Origin: an uncultured Sutterella sp.
GTDB lineage: Bacteria; Pseudomonadota; Gammaproteobacteria; Burkholderiales; Burkholderiaceae_F
NCBI GenBank assembly: GCA_900542195.1
Contig: UQNA01000057.1
Location: 1-18,315, forward strand
Direction: 5' to 3'
DNA length: 18,315 bases
The notes below the pieces were generated by a model. The model did not search any database and had not been told where the DNA came from. It saw only the letters and a list, made by a program, of their open reading frames with translations. A program made the position numbers and the translations under genes. Positions 1 to 8,164 of this stretch are shown here, piece by piece; position 1 is the first letter of the stretch, and each line of letters opens with the position of its first letter.

Positions 1-819
1 AGCTGCCTGATCTGCCGCCAGAAGGTCTAATGAACCAACTATGCCAAGAGAGCCGTTGTTGACCTTTGTTCCTTCCAGAGGTTGTACTGAAATGTCGGAT
101 AACACATTGATGAAAAGAAGGCGATTTCCCATCGCATCATGAATGCCTTTGGAGGCATCCGCTAACCTCCTAAAAAAGCCCGGATCGCGCTGAACGTTAT
201 GACTGTGAACTTGAGTCTTTCCTTCTCCGCTTGCAAGACCAATACCTACGTTCTTGCATGCTCCGGAGAATCCGGCAAAACTGGGAATTCTGAAGTTAGC
301 CGTGACGGCTACGCAGCCGTATTCTTTCAAAAGTGCTGTTGAGACTGAGATCTCTTTCAGCTCTTTACCGCCATCAATTGGAACGGAAGTAAATTCACTG
401 TTACGGTCAAGGATATCAAGCTGAGTAGGAGGTATGCCTTGGGAGGTAATGGCTCGAATATTTCCAGGTGTATTGCCTCTTCCCGACGGATAAAGAGAAG
501 CATAGTTGCACTCTACGAACTTACTGTTAGGAATATGCTTTTGGAGTGCTTCCCATAGTTCTCGATTATTGTCGACATCATCACCGTGAAGCTTGATTCC
601 GGTAGGGCCACCACGGTCAGGAATTCCGGCATCCCGTCTTAATCGGTCGTAAATGTCGATGAAGTTTTTTGAGTTGACATGTTTTGCAAAGTACACAACA
701 GGCAAGTTTTGAGTCTTGGAATGCGAAGTATCTGCGGCAAATACTGAACGTTCTAGGATAGGCAGAGTGCAGGTGGCTAACAGTAATGTCCTGCGCGAGA
801 TTCTCTGGTTTTCTTTCAT
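1..819 (-). CDS. DUF362 domain protein with Tat signal, C-terminus cut off by the window
   Basis: The frame starts at ATG 819-817 and stays open for 273 codons to base 1, so the C-terminus is outside the window. A GGAAGGA ribosome binding site lies about 7 nt upstream. Residues 1-28 form a Tat-type signal: basic start, twin arginine in SRRTLLL at 8-14, a short hydrophobic stretch, then SVFA as a likely cleavage site. The mature part resembles the DUF362 family (VYFAKHVNSKNF, GIKLHGDD, FVECNYASLY, GCVAVTANFRIPSFAGFSGA, KNVGIGLASGEGK). DUF362 has no settled biochemical role; some members carry 4Fe-4S domains, but no ferredoxin cysteine cluster is visible here. Tat export implies a periplasmic protein that may fold with a cofactor in the cytoplasm. 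It is divergent from ppaC across a 474-nt gap. The family call is from recognition of the residue pattern. Confidence 0.75.
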   Translation of the reverse strand, partial: MKENQRISRRTLLLATCTLPILERSVFAADTSHSKTQNLPVVYFAKHVNSKNFIDIYDRLRRDAGIPDRGGPTGIKLHGDDVDNNRELWEALQKHIPNSKFVECNYASLYPSGRGNTPGNIRAITSQGIPPTQLDILDRNSEFTSVPIDGGKELKEISVSTALLKEYGCVAVTANFRIPSFAGFSGACKNVGIGLASGEGKTQVHSHNVQRDPGFFRRLADASKGIHDAMGNRLLFINVLSDISVQPLEGTKVNNGSLGIVGSLDLLAADQAA

Positions 820-1293
820 GACATTCGTCCTTCCAAAATAATTTGGCCTCAAGGAAATGAAAAAGGATGCGTCTCTTCTATTCAAAAGTTGAAGATTTTC
901 CGAACGAGGATAGTGAAACAGTAGGCAGCTGAAGGAAGGCTTGCTGGATTACCGTTTTATTTCCAAACTGAATTCAAATCATTTGAAAGAAGATGAAATC
1001 TTCAGTCCTTGTTTGGACTTATCTTATGGAACGGTGAGAAAAATATCCAATGATTTGTTTTCATAACTATTCATGCCTAAAACGTATAAATAACTCTTCT
1101 AACAGAAGCCTAAAGGACAAGCCTGCTTTTGGTTTGAAAGAGCTCTTGCAGAGGAGACTTCTTGATTCCAAGAGCAGTAACCTCAATTAGTAGGGTCGTA
1201 AGAGCCGTTTCCTTTGTTCAACTAAATATCCAATTCTGCTAAAATTTTTAGATTGTCTGTCTCTATAAGACACCTATAAATTTGGAAATATCA
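820..1293. other. 474-nt divergent intergenic region with two adjacent palindromes
   Basis: I see no gene in this stretch. It separates the minus-strand DUF362 gene from ppaC on the plus strand. It contains a perfect 7+7 palindrome around one central base (TTCAAAT at 973-979, ATTTGAA at 981-987). A second inverted repeat follows at once (GAAGAT at 989-994, ATCTTC at 998-1003, 3-nt loop). A weaker inverted repeat pairs GCTCTTG (1142-1148) with CAAGAGC (1169-1175). The first palindrome is operator-like; neither has a U-tract that would make it a terminator. Confidence 0.5.
1217..1245 (+). promoter_or_regulatory. putative sigma-70 promoter of ppaC
   Basis: A -10 candidate TAAAAT (1240-1245) has a weak -35 TTCAAC (1217-1222) at 17-nt spacing. 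The start codon lies about 50 nt downstream. A small inverted repeat (TGTCT 1254-1258, AGACA 1268-1272) would fall in the leader. The -35 is poor, so this is a tentative call. Confidence 0.4.
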
Positions 1294-2259
1294 ATGTCAG
1301 AATTAACTAAATTTCCTGGAGCTTTTACAGCCCCTATTCAAAGTGAAAATGGTCCTATCTACGTATTAGGCCACAAGAACCCTGATACAGATTCAATCGT
1401 CGGTGCAATTGCTGCTGCTAATCTTTACAAAGGCAGAGGCTACGATGTGAAGCCGGTTGCTCAAGGAAAACCTGCGCCTGAAACAGCTTTCGTATTAGAA
1501 AAGTTTAATTTAGATGCCCCTGAAGTCATTTCCAGCGTTGCAGGAAAAGATTTCTTCTTGGTTGACTACGCAGACCTCAAACAGGCTCCTGAAGACTTTA
1601 AGGAAGGAAAGCTCCTTGGAATCGTTGACCATCATAAACTTGGTGATGTAAGTTCCGATTCTCCTTTGGAATGCTGGATTTGGCCGGTTGGTTCTTCCAA
1701 CACTATCCTCAAAGTCATGCATGACTTCTATGGAGTTGAGCTTCCGAAGAACATCGCCGGTGCAATGTTGTGCGCCATTCTCTCCGATACTTTGATTTTT
1801 AACAGCCCGACAGCTACTCCTTTGGATAAGAAAGTCGTTGAAGAGCTGGCTAAGATTGCTGAAGTTGAAGATATTGAAGCTCTCGGCATGGAAATGTTCA
1901 AGGCAAAGAGCAATCTCAATGACACTCCAAAGGCACTTCTTAACCGCGATTTCAAAGATTTCGAAATGGGTGAAAAGAAGATTGGCATCGGTCAGTTGGA
2001 ACTCATTGCTGAAGATATGGTCACTCCGGAACTTAAAGCTAAACTCATTGAAGAAATGGACAAGGCTAAAGAAGAAGGAAGAGATGACGTTGTTTTGGTC
2101 ATCACTGACATTCTCAAGAAAGGTTCCAGATTAATGGTTGTCGGACCTGATGCAGCATCCATCGCGGAGACTTTAGGCGCAGATGCTGATATGTGGATGG
2201 ATGGTGTTTTGAGCCGTAAGAAACAGATTGTTCCACCACTGCAGAAGAAATTCGCTTAA
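1294..2259 (+). CDS. ppaC: manganese-dependent inorganic pyrophosphatase (family II, DHH superfamily)
   Basis: Family II pyrophosphatase hydrolyses cytosolic pyrophosphate to phosphate, pulling biosynthetic reactions forward. The frame could begin at TTG 1282, but ATG 1294 gives the usual N-terminus, about 20 residues before the first motif, and a protein of 321 residues, near the family length of about 310. Visible motifs: GHKNPDTDS at 26-34 (metal ligands H27, D31, D33), VDHH at 111-114 (DHH motif), ILSDT in the middle (metal-binding Asp), and the C-terminal DHHA2-type substrate motif SRKKQIVPPL. All key residues are present. Only a weak GGA precedes the ATG. The gene stands alone between its own promoter candidate and a terminator. 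Confidence 0.95.
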   Translation: MSELTKFPGAFTAPIQSENGPIYVLGHKNPDTDSIVGAIAAANLYKGRGYDVKPVAQGKPAPETAFVLEKFNLDAPEVISSVAGKDFFLVDYADLKQAPEDFKEGKLLGIVDHHKLGDVSSDSPLECWIWPVGSSNTILKVMHDFYGVELPKNIAGAMLCAILSDTLIFNSPTATPLDKKVVEELAKIAEVEDIEALGMEMFKAKSNLNDTPKALLNRDFKDFEMGEKKIGIGQLELIAEDMVTPELKAKLIEEMDKAKEEGRDDVVLVITDILKKGSRLMVVGPDAASIAETLGADADMWMDGVLSRKKQIVPPLQKKFA

Positions 2260-2272
2260 TCATTTCTAGCTT

Positions 2273-2299
2273 AAGGCCTGCCTCCGTGCAGGTCTTTTT
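2273..2299 (+). terminator. rho-independent terminator of ppaC
   Basis: A 9-bp stem with one G-U pair (2273-2281 with 2288-2296) and a 6-nt loop is followed by the rest of a T-run. It lies 13 nt after the ppaC stop. Confidence 0.8.
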
Positions 2300-2392
2300 C
2301 GAAGAGCGTACTGTTGTCAATCTTCGAAAAAGATTAAGAGGTATTTAAAATCGGTTGGCTAGACTTGGTCAACTTTGAAAGAGAAAAGAAAT

Positions 2393-3325
2393 ATGACTTC
2401 AAAAAAATGCGTTATTGCTACTAGAGAGAGCCCATTGGCTCTTTGGCAGACCAAGTTTGTTCAATCACTTCTCAAAGAAAAATATCCTGATCTGGATGTT
2501 GAATTATTGGGTATCACCACAAAAGGAGACAAAATCCTTGATGTGACATTATCCAAGATCGGAGGAAAAGGTCTCTTTGTTAAAGAACTTGAAGTCGCAA
2601 TGCTTGAGAAGAAGGCAGATCTTGCTGTTCATAGTTTGAAAGACGTGCCGATGGTACTTCCGGAAGAATTTGAACTCGGAGCCGTTCTTAAAAGAGAAGA
2701 TCCGAGAGATGCATTCGTCTCCTCAAAATATAACAGCCTTGAAGAGATGCCTTACAACGCCGTTGTCGGTACTGCTAGTTTGAGAAGAGAGCTGATAATT
2801 CGTGCTAGATTTCCTCATTTGAAAGTTAAAACTATCAGAGGAAATGTGGGCACTAGACTTGCCAAACTTGATAACGGCGAATTTGATGCTCTTGTGATGG
2901 CAACGGCTGGTCTCAAGCGCCTTGGCATGATTGACAGAATTAAGACAATTATTCCTGCTCCATTGTCTTTACCTTCTCCCGGACAAGGTGCTATCGGCAT
3001 TGAAATCCGAAAAGGGGACAAGGAAACTGCTGAATTGATTTCCTTCCTTAACAACGAAGAAACACGTCTTTGCACCAGAGCTGAGAGAGAAGTTTCTCGT
3101 GCCTTGGGTGGTTCTTGCCAGGTTCCTTTGGCTGCCTATGCAACAATTGACGGAGACCAAATGCACCTTCGCGCTTTGGTGGGCAATCACAAGACCGGAG
3201 AACATGTAAAGGCTGATGTCTTCGGTCCGGCAAATGAACCGGAAAAGAATGCTCAGAAAGCACTCCGCATCCTTAGAGAAAATGGTGCTGAAAAACTTTT
3301 GAAAGAAGTTTTAGAAGAAAAATAG
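2393..3325 (+). CDS. hemC: hydroxymethylbilane synthase (porphobilinogen deaminase)
   Basis: It polymerises four porphobilinogen molecules into hydroxymethylbilane in the cytosol, a tetrapyrrole (heme) step. An in-frame TTG at 2375 exists, but ATG 2393 gives MTSKKCVIATRESPLALWQ, the standard N-terminus, and 310 residues (E. coli HemC has 313). Catalytic aspartate D84 sits in VHSLKDVPM. RRELIIRARFP and IRGNVGTRL supply the substrate-binding arginines. C242 in LGGSCQVP holds the dipyrromethane cofactor, at the same number as in E. coli. The protein looks intact. It precedes hemD, the next pathway step, but a 277-nt structured gap separates them. Confidence 0.97.
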   Translation: MTSKKCVIATRESPLALWQTKFVQSLLKEKYPDLDVELLGITTKGDKILDVTLSKIGGKGLFVKELEVAMLEKKADLAVHSLKDVPMVLPEEFELGAVLKREDPRDAFVSSKYNSLEEMPYNAVVGTASLRRELIIRARFPHLKVKTIRGNVGTRLAKLDNGEFDALVMATAGLKRLGMIDRIKTIIPAPLSLPSPGQGAIGIEIRKGDKETAELISFLNNEETRLCTRAEREVSRALGGSCQVPLAAYATIDGDQMHLRALVGNHKTGEHVKADVFGPANEPEKNAQKALRILRENGAEKLLKEVLEEK

Positions 3326-3602
3326 CATTGCTTTTTCCTTCTCGATCGATAGATGGACGAAGAGTTCTTTCTTGTTCTAAAGAATTGAGAACATCTCAGT
3401 TTCCAAGTTCTGAACTTGCCTGAGCTGTTCTCAAAGTTTTCTAAAGTCGGCTTTTCTGTATGCTTTCTCTCCAAGGAAGTTCCGTTGTGTATTAAACGCA
3501 AGCAGAGCGCTGAAACAGGATCCGCATTCCGATACCGAAAGACAAGCCGACTTAGATCCTCGATTATCCAATTGACTTAGAAGTTGTTTTGGGAGATGCT
3601 CG
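3326..3602 (+). other. hemC-hemD gap with nested hairpins, no gene seen
   Basis: No convincing coding frame runs through this gap. It holds several inverted repeats in series. TTCTTT (3365-3370) pairs with AAAGAA (3379-3384). A 50-nt imperfect hairpin at 3385-3434 has TTGAGAAC pairing with GTTCTCAA, CTCAG with CTGAG, and AAGTTC with GAACTT at the tip. CTAA(A)GTCGGCTT (3441-3453) pairs with AAGCCGACTTAG (3544-3555) with one bulged A, enclosing about 90 nt. None ends in a clear U-tract. It may be an untranslated control region, an RNA gene or a decayed insertion; the sequence alone does not decide. Confidence 0.45.
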
Positions 3603-4355
3603 ATGAAGAAAGTTATTTTGACTAAACCTGGAAATGCTTCAAAAGAGATTTCTAAACAGCTGGAAAAGGCTGGTTTGTCAAAAGATGCGCTATTAGTTTG
3701 GCCTGCTTTTTCTTTTCGTAAACCTGACGCTCCTGACACGGAAACTATTCTCAAAGAGGCCGACTTAGGAGCTGTCCTGGTAGTCGTTAGTCCGACGGCG
3801 GCTCAATTCCTGTATGACCAACTTCCAAATTTGCCCAAGAATACTCAATTTGCGGCTGTTGGAGAGCCCACTGCTAACAAAATCGAAGCGCTTTATAAAC
3901 CCATTAAACCCGTGATTTTTCCGTCCGGAAGTGTGGATGTGAGCGGCAGCGAAAGGCTGTTCGAAGTATTCGAGGCTATGGGTTTGCCTGAAAGGGTCGT
4001 GATTGTTCGGGGACAAACCGGCCGAGAATATCTCTTCGAGGCCCTACAGGAAAGAGGTGTCTCAGTAAGTAAGGCGGTAATTTACGAACGAGTTCCTTTT
4101 CAACTTTCAGCTTCGGAAAAAGCTAAAGTTTCTCCATCGGATGCTCTCATTGTTTTGGTTACCAGTACGGATGCAGTCAACCATTTATGGGAAAGCTTGG
4201 GAGAAGAATTTGCAGACTCTTTAAGAAATGCAGCTTATTTTACAATTCACCATCGGATAGCCGAACGCCTCAAGAGCCTAGGTGCTGGGAAAGTCACGAT
4301 TTACGATTCAGTTAAAGATAATATAGTCCAGCTTATTGCAGATACAGCTTCTTGA
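3603..4355 (+). CDS. hemD: uroporphyrinogen-III synthase
   Basis: It cyclises hydroxymethylbilane with inversion of ring D to give uroporphyrinogen III. It is 250 residues long, typical of this very divergent family. The two-lobed pattern is recognisable: MKKVILTKP at the start, VVVSPTAAQFL and AAVGEPTANKI in the first lobe, VVIVRGQTGREYLFEALQERG followed by VIYERVPF at the lobe boundary, and LVTSTDAVNHLW plus FTIHHRIAERLKSLG near the end. The ATG is preceded by GGGAGA with good spacing. Its place after hemC supports the call, as sequence identity in HemD is usually low. The fused or following hemX often seen in Burkholderiales is absent; nadE follows instead. Confidence 0.93.
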   Translation: MKKVILTKPGNASKEISKQLEKAGLSKDALLVWPAFSFRKPDAPDTETILKEADLGAVLVVVSPTAAQFLYDQLPNLPKNTQFAAVGEPTANKIEALYKPIKPVIFPSGSVDVSGSERLFEVFEAMGLPERVVIVRGQTGREYLFEALQERGVSVSKAVIYERVPFQLSASEKAKVSPSDALIVLVTSTDAVNHLWESLGEEFADSLRNAAYFTIHHRIAERLKSLGAGKVTIYDSVKDNIVQLIADTAS

Positions 4356-4429
4356 AAGATTCCAACTAAAAAACTCTGAGAAGAAGGCTCAGTCTCTACA
4401 ATAAGCGGATATTCTTTTGGATAAGAGAG

Positions 4430-6046
4430 ATGAAAACTTCTATTGCATTGTTTCAAATGAACTCCGTCTTGGGAGACTTTGAGGGGAACAAAAACAAAAT
4501 TCTTAGTTTTTGTCTATCGCATAAAGACTGCGATATCGTTGTAACCCCAGAGTTGTCGTTATGCGGCTATCCACCGGAAGATCTCATTTTCCATAAGAGC
4601 TTTCTCCTTTCTTGTTTTGAAACAGCTCAACAATTAGTTGAGAGTTCAAAAGAATTTCCTAATATCCATCTTTTAGTCGGCCTTCCGGTTCAGGAAGGAG
4701 AAAAAATCTTCAATGAGGCTTTTCTCATCAAGAACGGACAATTATTAGGCCGCTATAAAAAACGCAATTTACCTAACTACGGTGTTTTTGACGAAAGAAG
4801 ATACTTTACCGCGGGAAAAAACAGCGAACCTCTCGTGTTTGATGTAAAGGGAACCAGGTTCGGAGTCAATATCTGTGAAGATATTTGGCATGCGGAAGCT
4901 CCGGAGTTAGCAAAGAAAGCCGGAAGTGAAGTCCTTTTGATTTTAAATGCTTCTCCTTTTGAGAAATACAAAAGGGAGCAAAGAATTGAATGCGTAGAAA
5001 AGAATGTCTGCGCTCAAGGTATGGATGCCGTCTATGTCAATGCCTGCGGTGCTCAGGACGAAATCATCTTTGACGGTTTTTCCTTTACCCGTACTAAAGA
5101 CGGTAAAGGCAGAGAAATGCCCGGCTTTAAAGCGGCTTCTATGCTTGCGGAAGCCGAGCACGGAGAACTCTTAGAAACCTCCTCCTTTGAGATTTCTCAA
5201 GGAATCGCTGATCTGTATTCCGGCTTGGTTTTGAGCTTTAAATCTTATATAGAAAATAACTCCTTCAAGGGTGTTGTTTTGGGGCTGTCAGGGGGAATTG
5301 ATTCGGCTCTGGTCTTGAAGATTGCAGTGGATGCGGTTGGTGCCGATAAGGTTGAAGCCGTAATGATGCCATCCAAATTTACTTCGGATATGAGCAAAAC
5401 GGATGCAGCTGAATTAGCCTCCCGCTTAGGAGTCAAGTATTCCGTTATTTCCGTCGAACCAATGTACTTGGCTTTTGAAAACGCTCTAAAAGAGGAGTTC
5501 AAAGGATACGGCAGAGACTTGACCGAAGAGAACCTTCAAGCTCGTATTAGAGCCGTTATTTTAATGGCTATCTCAAATAAAAAAGGTTTAATGCTTGCTT
5601 CAACGGGCAATAAGAGCGAAATGGCCGTAGGCTACTCAACGCTATACGGTGATTTGGCAGGCGGCTTCTCCGTGATTAAAGACGTCTACAAAACGGAGGT
5701 CTATGCCATTTGCCATTGGATCAATAAGGTTTCTCCGAAGCCGGTATTTCCCGAGAACATTCTTACGAGAGCCCCTTCGGCTGAGCTCAGAGAAAACCAA
5801 AAGGATCAGGATAGCCTTCCCGACTACCCGACATTAGATGCGGTTTTAAAGCTTTATCTGGAAGAGAAGAAGTCTCTTCAGGAGATTGTTCAGCAAGGAT
5901 TTGAAGAAGAAACCGTTAAAAAGATTATTAGGATGGTGAAAAGAGCCGAATATAAACGTCGTCAAGGCCCAATTGGTCCTAAAATGACAGGTATGGCTTT
6001 TGGGAGAGATTGGAGATATCCCATCACCAATAAATATGAAGAATAA
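4430..6046 (+). CDS. nadE: glutamine-dependent NAD+ synthetase
   Basis: It makes NAD+ from nicotinate adenine dinucleotide, ATP and glutamine. The 538-residue size and two-domain layout fit the bacterial glutamine-hydrolysing type. The N-terminal nitrilase-like amidase domain (about 1-255) shows the E-K-C triad: E41 in VTPELSLCGYPPEDL, lysine 110 or 111 in YKKRNLPNYGVFDE, and C149 in VNICEDIW. The C-terminal synthetase domain has the ATP pyrophosphatase loop LSGGIDSAL at about 286-292, ASTGNKSE, and the C-terminal KRRQGPIGPKM. It lies 74 nt after hemD and 26 nt before glnB, with which it probably shares a transcript. The Shine-Dalgarno before ATG 4430 is weak (AAGAGAG). Confidence 0.96.
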   Translation: MKTSIALFQMNSVLGDFEGNKNKILSFCLSHKDCDIVVTPELSLCGYPPEDLIFHKSFLLSCFETAQQLVESSKEFPNIHLLVGLPVQEGEKIFNEAFLIKNGQLLGRYKKRNLPNYGVFDERRYFTAGKNSEPLVFDVKGTRFGVNICEDIWHAEAPELAKKAGSEVLLILNASPFEKYKREQRIECVEKNVCAQGMDAVYVNACGAQDEIIFDGFSFTRTKDGKGREMPGFKAASMLAEAEHGELLETSSFEISQGIADLYSGLVLSFKSYIENNSFKGVVLGLSGGIDSALVLKIAVDAVGADKVEAVMMPSKFTSDMSKTDAAELASRLGVKYSVISVEPMYLAFENALKEEFKGYGRDLTEENLQARIRAVILMAISNKKGLMLASTGNKSEMAVGYSTLYGDLAGGFSVIKDVYKTEVYAICHWINKVSPKPVFPENILTRAPSAELRENQKDQDSLPDYPTLDAVLKLYLEEKKSLQEIVQQGFEEETVKKIIRMVKRAEYKRRQGPIGPKMTGMAFGRDWRYPITNKYEE

Positions 6047-6072
6047 CTTTAGAAATCAAATAGGAGTCCACA

Positions 6073-6411
6073 GTGAAACAGGTAGTAGCCATTATTAAGC
6101 CTTTTAAACTTGATGAAGTACGTGAAAGCCTTGCAGAGATTGGCGTTCAAGGGATGACAGTATCGGAAGTTAAAGGTTTCGGAAGACAAAAGGGTCATAC
6201 TGAGCTTTACCGCGGTGCAGAATACGTAGTCGATTTCCTTCCGAAAATGAAGATTGAGTGCGTAGTGGATGATGCTCTTGTAGATTTGGCTATTGACGCT
6301 ATTATGAAGGCGGCTCGTACAAACAAGATTGGCGACGGCAAGATTTTTGTGATGCCGGTTGAAGAAGTTATCCGCATCAGAACAGGCGAAACAGGAAACG
6401 CCGCTATCTAA
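6073..6411 (+). CDS. glnB: nitrogen regulatory protein P-II
   Basis: PII is a small trimeric sensor of 2-oxoglutarate, ATP/ADP and, through uridylylation, glutamine. The start is GTG 6073, chosen because AGGAG lies 6 nt upstream and the product begins MKQVVAIIKPFKLDEV at the exact family start. It is 112 residues, as usual. The T-loop has Q39 and the uridylylation site Y51 in TELYRGAEYVVDFLPK. The C-terminus contains GDGKIFVMPVEEVIRIRTGE, the second family signature. No amtB is adjacent, so GlnB fits better than GlnK. It follows nadE by 26 nt; PII control of glutamine-dependent NadE has been reported in Proteobacteria, so the pairing may be functional. Confidence 0.95.
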   Translation: MKQVVAIIKPFKLDEVRESLAEIGVQGMTVSEVKGFGRQKGHTELYRGAEYVVDFLPKMKIECVVDDALVDLAIDAIMKAARTNKIGDGKIFVMPVEEVIRIRTGETGNAAI

Positions 6412-6416
6412 AAGAA

Positions 6417-6439
6417 AAAGTCCGCAACTCGCGGACTTT
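6417..6439. terminator. bidirectional terminator between glnB and smr
   Basis: AAAGTCCGC (6417-6425) pairs perfectly with GCGGACTTT (6431-6439) around a 5-nt loop. Read on the minus strand the stem is followed by more T; on the plus strand the T-run is shorter and inside the stem. It serves the convergent glnB and Smr genes. Confidence 0.8.
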
Positions 6440-6456
6440 CCAGTATCTTTCAGGAA

Positions 6457-7101
6457 TTAAGGTGCGGACAGCAAGACAAGCAGCGCACCTTCACCTCCGT
6501 CATGTTCAGGGGCTTGCACAAAAGCCAAAACCTCTTTTTTCTGAACGAGCCAGACGGGAACTTTTTCTTTCAACACAGGCTTTCTTCCAATCGAACCGAA
6601 GCCCTTTCCGTGAATGATTCGAACGGCTCTATGGCCGGCTTTTCTTTGTTCATTCAAAAATAAAACTAAAAGCTGTTTGGCCTCATCCGAGGTATAGCCA
6701 TGAAGGTCAAGAGAGCCCTTGATGGACCATTTGCCTTGGTGAAGAAGCTTCGGAACATTCGGAGCCACGCCTTTCTGGTAATAAGAAATCCGATCGTCGC
6801 TGGCTAAAAGATGTTCAATGCCGATTTGATCTGATAAAGAGTCTTCAAGCACTGCCTGATTATCTTTGTGAGTCTGTAAAGGTAAAGGAGCAGGCTTGGG
6901 ACGGTTAATGTCGGCTAAGTTTTTAGCGTAAGTTTGTTTGGAAACACCTAACTTTGACATTTCCTTTTCAAAGAACACTTGCTGTGCATGGCGTTCTTTC
7001 TTACGCTTTTCTTCTTCGAGACGCTGTCGTTCTTTTTCTTCAGCCTGCTTTTTCAATTCGTCCTTCAAAGAAAGAAGGGACGATAGATCTTTACCTTTCA
7101 T
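6457..7101 (-). CDS. Smr (MutS2 C-terminal-like) domain protein
   Basis: The 214-residue protein has two parts. Residues 1-60 are highly charged (runs of E, K and R), likely a helical coiled coil. The C-terminal part (about 128-214) is an Smr domain with SLDLHGYTSDEA (LDLHG at 131-135) and IIHGKGFGS (HGKG at 164-167), ending in a hydrophobic strand after GGEGALLVLL. Smr domains act as nucleases or nucleic-acid binding modules, and stand-alone proteobacterial members are of the SmrA/SmrB (YdaL/YfcN) type. It begins only 7 nt after the trxB stop; its likely ribosome site (AAAGG) overlaps the end of trxB, so the two are probably co-transcribed. Exact function is open; SmrB-like mRNA cleavage on collided ribosomes is one possibility. 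Confidence 0.88.
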   Translation of the reverse strand: MKGKDLSSLLSLKDELKKQAEEKERQRLEEEKRKKERHAQQVFFEKEMSKLGVSKQTYAKNLADINRPKPAPLPLQTHKDNQAVLEDSLSDQIGIEHLLASDDRISYYQKGVAPNVPKLLHQGKWSIKGSLDLHGYTSDEAKQLLVLFLNEQRKAGHRAVRIIHGKGFGSIGRKPVLKEKVPVWLVQKKEVLAFVQAPEHDGGEGALLVLLSAP

Positions 7102-7108
7102 GGTTGTG

Positions 7109-8071
7109 TTATGCCTTTCCGTTAGATTCCAGGAAGTTTAAGGCATCAAGGGCAGCCATGCAGCCTGAAGCTGCGGAAGTAATGGCCTGTCTGTATGTCT
7201 GGTCTTGAACGTCGCCGGCAGCAAAGACACCGGGAACGCTAGTGGCCTGGGAAGTCTTAGTAGCAGTGCCCTTAGTAACGATGTAACCGTTTTGAAGTTC
7301 TAACTGACCTTCGAACAAGTCAGTGTTTGGTTTATGACCGATGGCGATAAAGACGCCCATAACCGGAATATCTTCAGTCTGGCCGGTCTGAACATTCTTG
7401 ATGCGGACGGCAGTAACACCTGTAGCATCGCCCAAAATTTCATCGAGAGTGCAGAACTCGTGGAGGACGATCTTGCCTTCAGCGGCTACTTTCTTCAGTC
7501 TGTCGACCATGATAGGTTCGGCACGATACTTATCGCGGCGGTGGATCATGTGGACCTTGGAAGCGATACCGGACAAATAAATGGCTTCTTTAATAGCAGA
7601 GTCGCCGCCACCGACAATAGCAACTTCCTGGTTTTTGTAGAAGAAGCCATCGCATGTTGCGCAGGCAGAAACGCCTTTGCCTTTGAAAGTCTCTTCGCTT
7701 GGAAGACCTAAATATTTAGCGCTGGCGCCGGTTGCAATAATGAGGGCGTCGCATGTGTAATCACCATTATTGCCGGATAAACGGATCGGAGTTTCGTTTA
7801 GATGGGCAGTGTGAATTTCATCAAAAACAATCTTTGTTTCAAATCTTTCTGCTTGCTCAAGCATTCTTTGCATGAGGGCCGGTCCCATAACTCCTGCAGG
7901 ATCTCCGGGCCAGTTATCAACTTCTGTAGTGGTCATTAATTGGCCACCCTGTTCCATACCTGTAATGAGAGTAGGTTTCAAATTGGCTCTGGCAGCGTAA
8001 ATAGCAGCGGTATAACCGGCAGGACCTGAACCGAGAACTAATACTTTGGAGTGTTCAACAATGGTGGACAT
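7109..8071 (-). CDS. trxB: thioredoxin-disulfide reductase
   Basis: This FAD enzyme passes electrons from NADPH to thioredoxin in the cytosol. The 320-residue length matches the low-molecular-weight bacterial type. The FAD-binding motif GSGPAGYTAAIYAARA starts at residue 14, the redox-active CATC is at 137-140 followed by DGFFY, the NADPH motif GGGDSA is at about 154-159, and the FAD-contacting AAGDVQD is near the C-terminus. AAAGGAA lies 7 nt ahead of the ATG. It is the first gene of a trxB-smr unit and diverges from ftsK over 93 nt, an arrangement common in Betaproteobacteria. Confidence 0.97.
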   Translation of the reverse strand: MSTIVEHSKVLVLGSGPAGYTAAIYAARANLKPTLITGMEQGGQLMTTTEVDNWPGDPAGVMGPALMQRMLEQAERFETKIVFDEIHTAHLNETPIRLSGNNGDYTCDALIIATGASAKYLGLPSEETFKGKGVSACATCDGFFYKNQEVAIVGGGDSAIKEAIYLSGIASKVHMIHRRDKYRAEPIMVDRLKKVAAEGKIVLHEFCTLDEILGDATGVTAVRIKNVQTGQTEDIPVMGVFIAIGHKPNTDLFEGQLELQNGYIVTKGTATKTSQATSVPGVFAAGDVQDQTYRQAITSAASGCMAALDALNFLESNGKA

Positions 8072-8110
8072 TGATTTGTTCCTTTAAGATGTAAACTTTA
8101 TAGGAACGAG

Positions 8111-8139
8111 ATTATAAGTACTGTCGATAGAAATAATAA
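8111..8139 (-). promoter_or_regulatory. putative trxB promoter
   Basis: On the minus strand a perfect TATAAT (8116-8111) follows TTATTA (8139-8134) at exactly 17 nt. Transcription would start about 35 nt before the trxB ATG. It lies in the trxB/ftsK divergent gap. Confidence 0.5.
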
Positions 8140-8164
8140 ATGGACAGACAGCAGGTAGCACGCA

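Noticed and set aside
3431..3754. Minus-strand open frame spanning the hemC-hemD gap and hemD start
   Set aside because: No ribosome site, no recognisable motif, and it runs antisense into hemD.
4375..4400. Hairpin in the hemD-nadE gap as a terminator
   Set aside because: Only a 5-bp stem (CTGAG/CTCAG) with no T-run; too weak to call.
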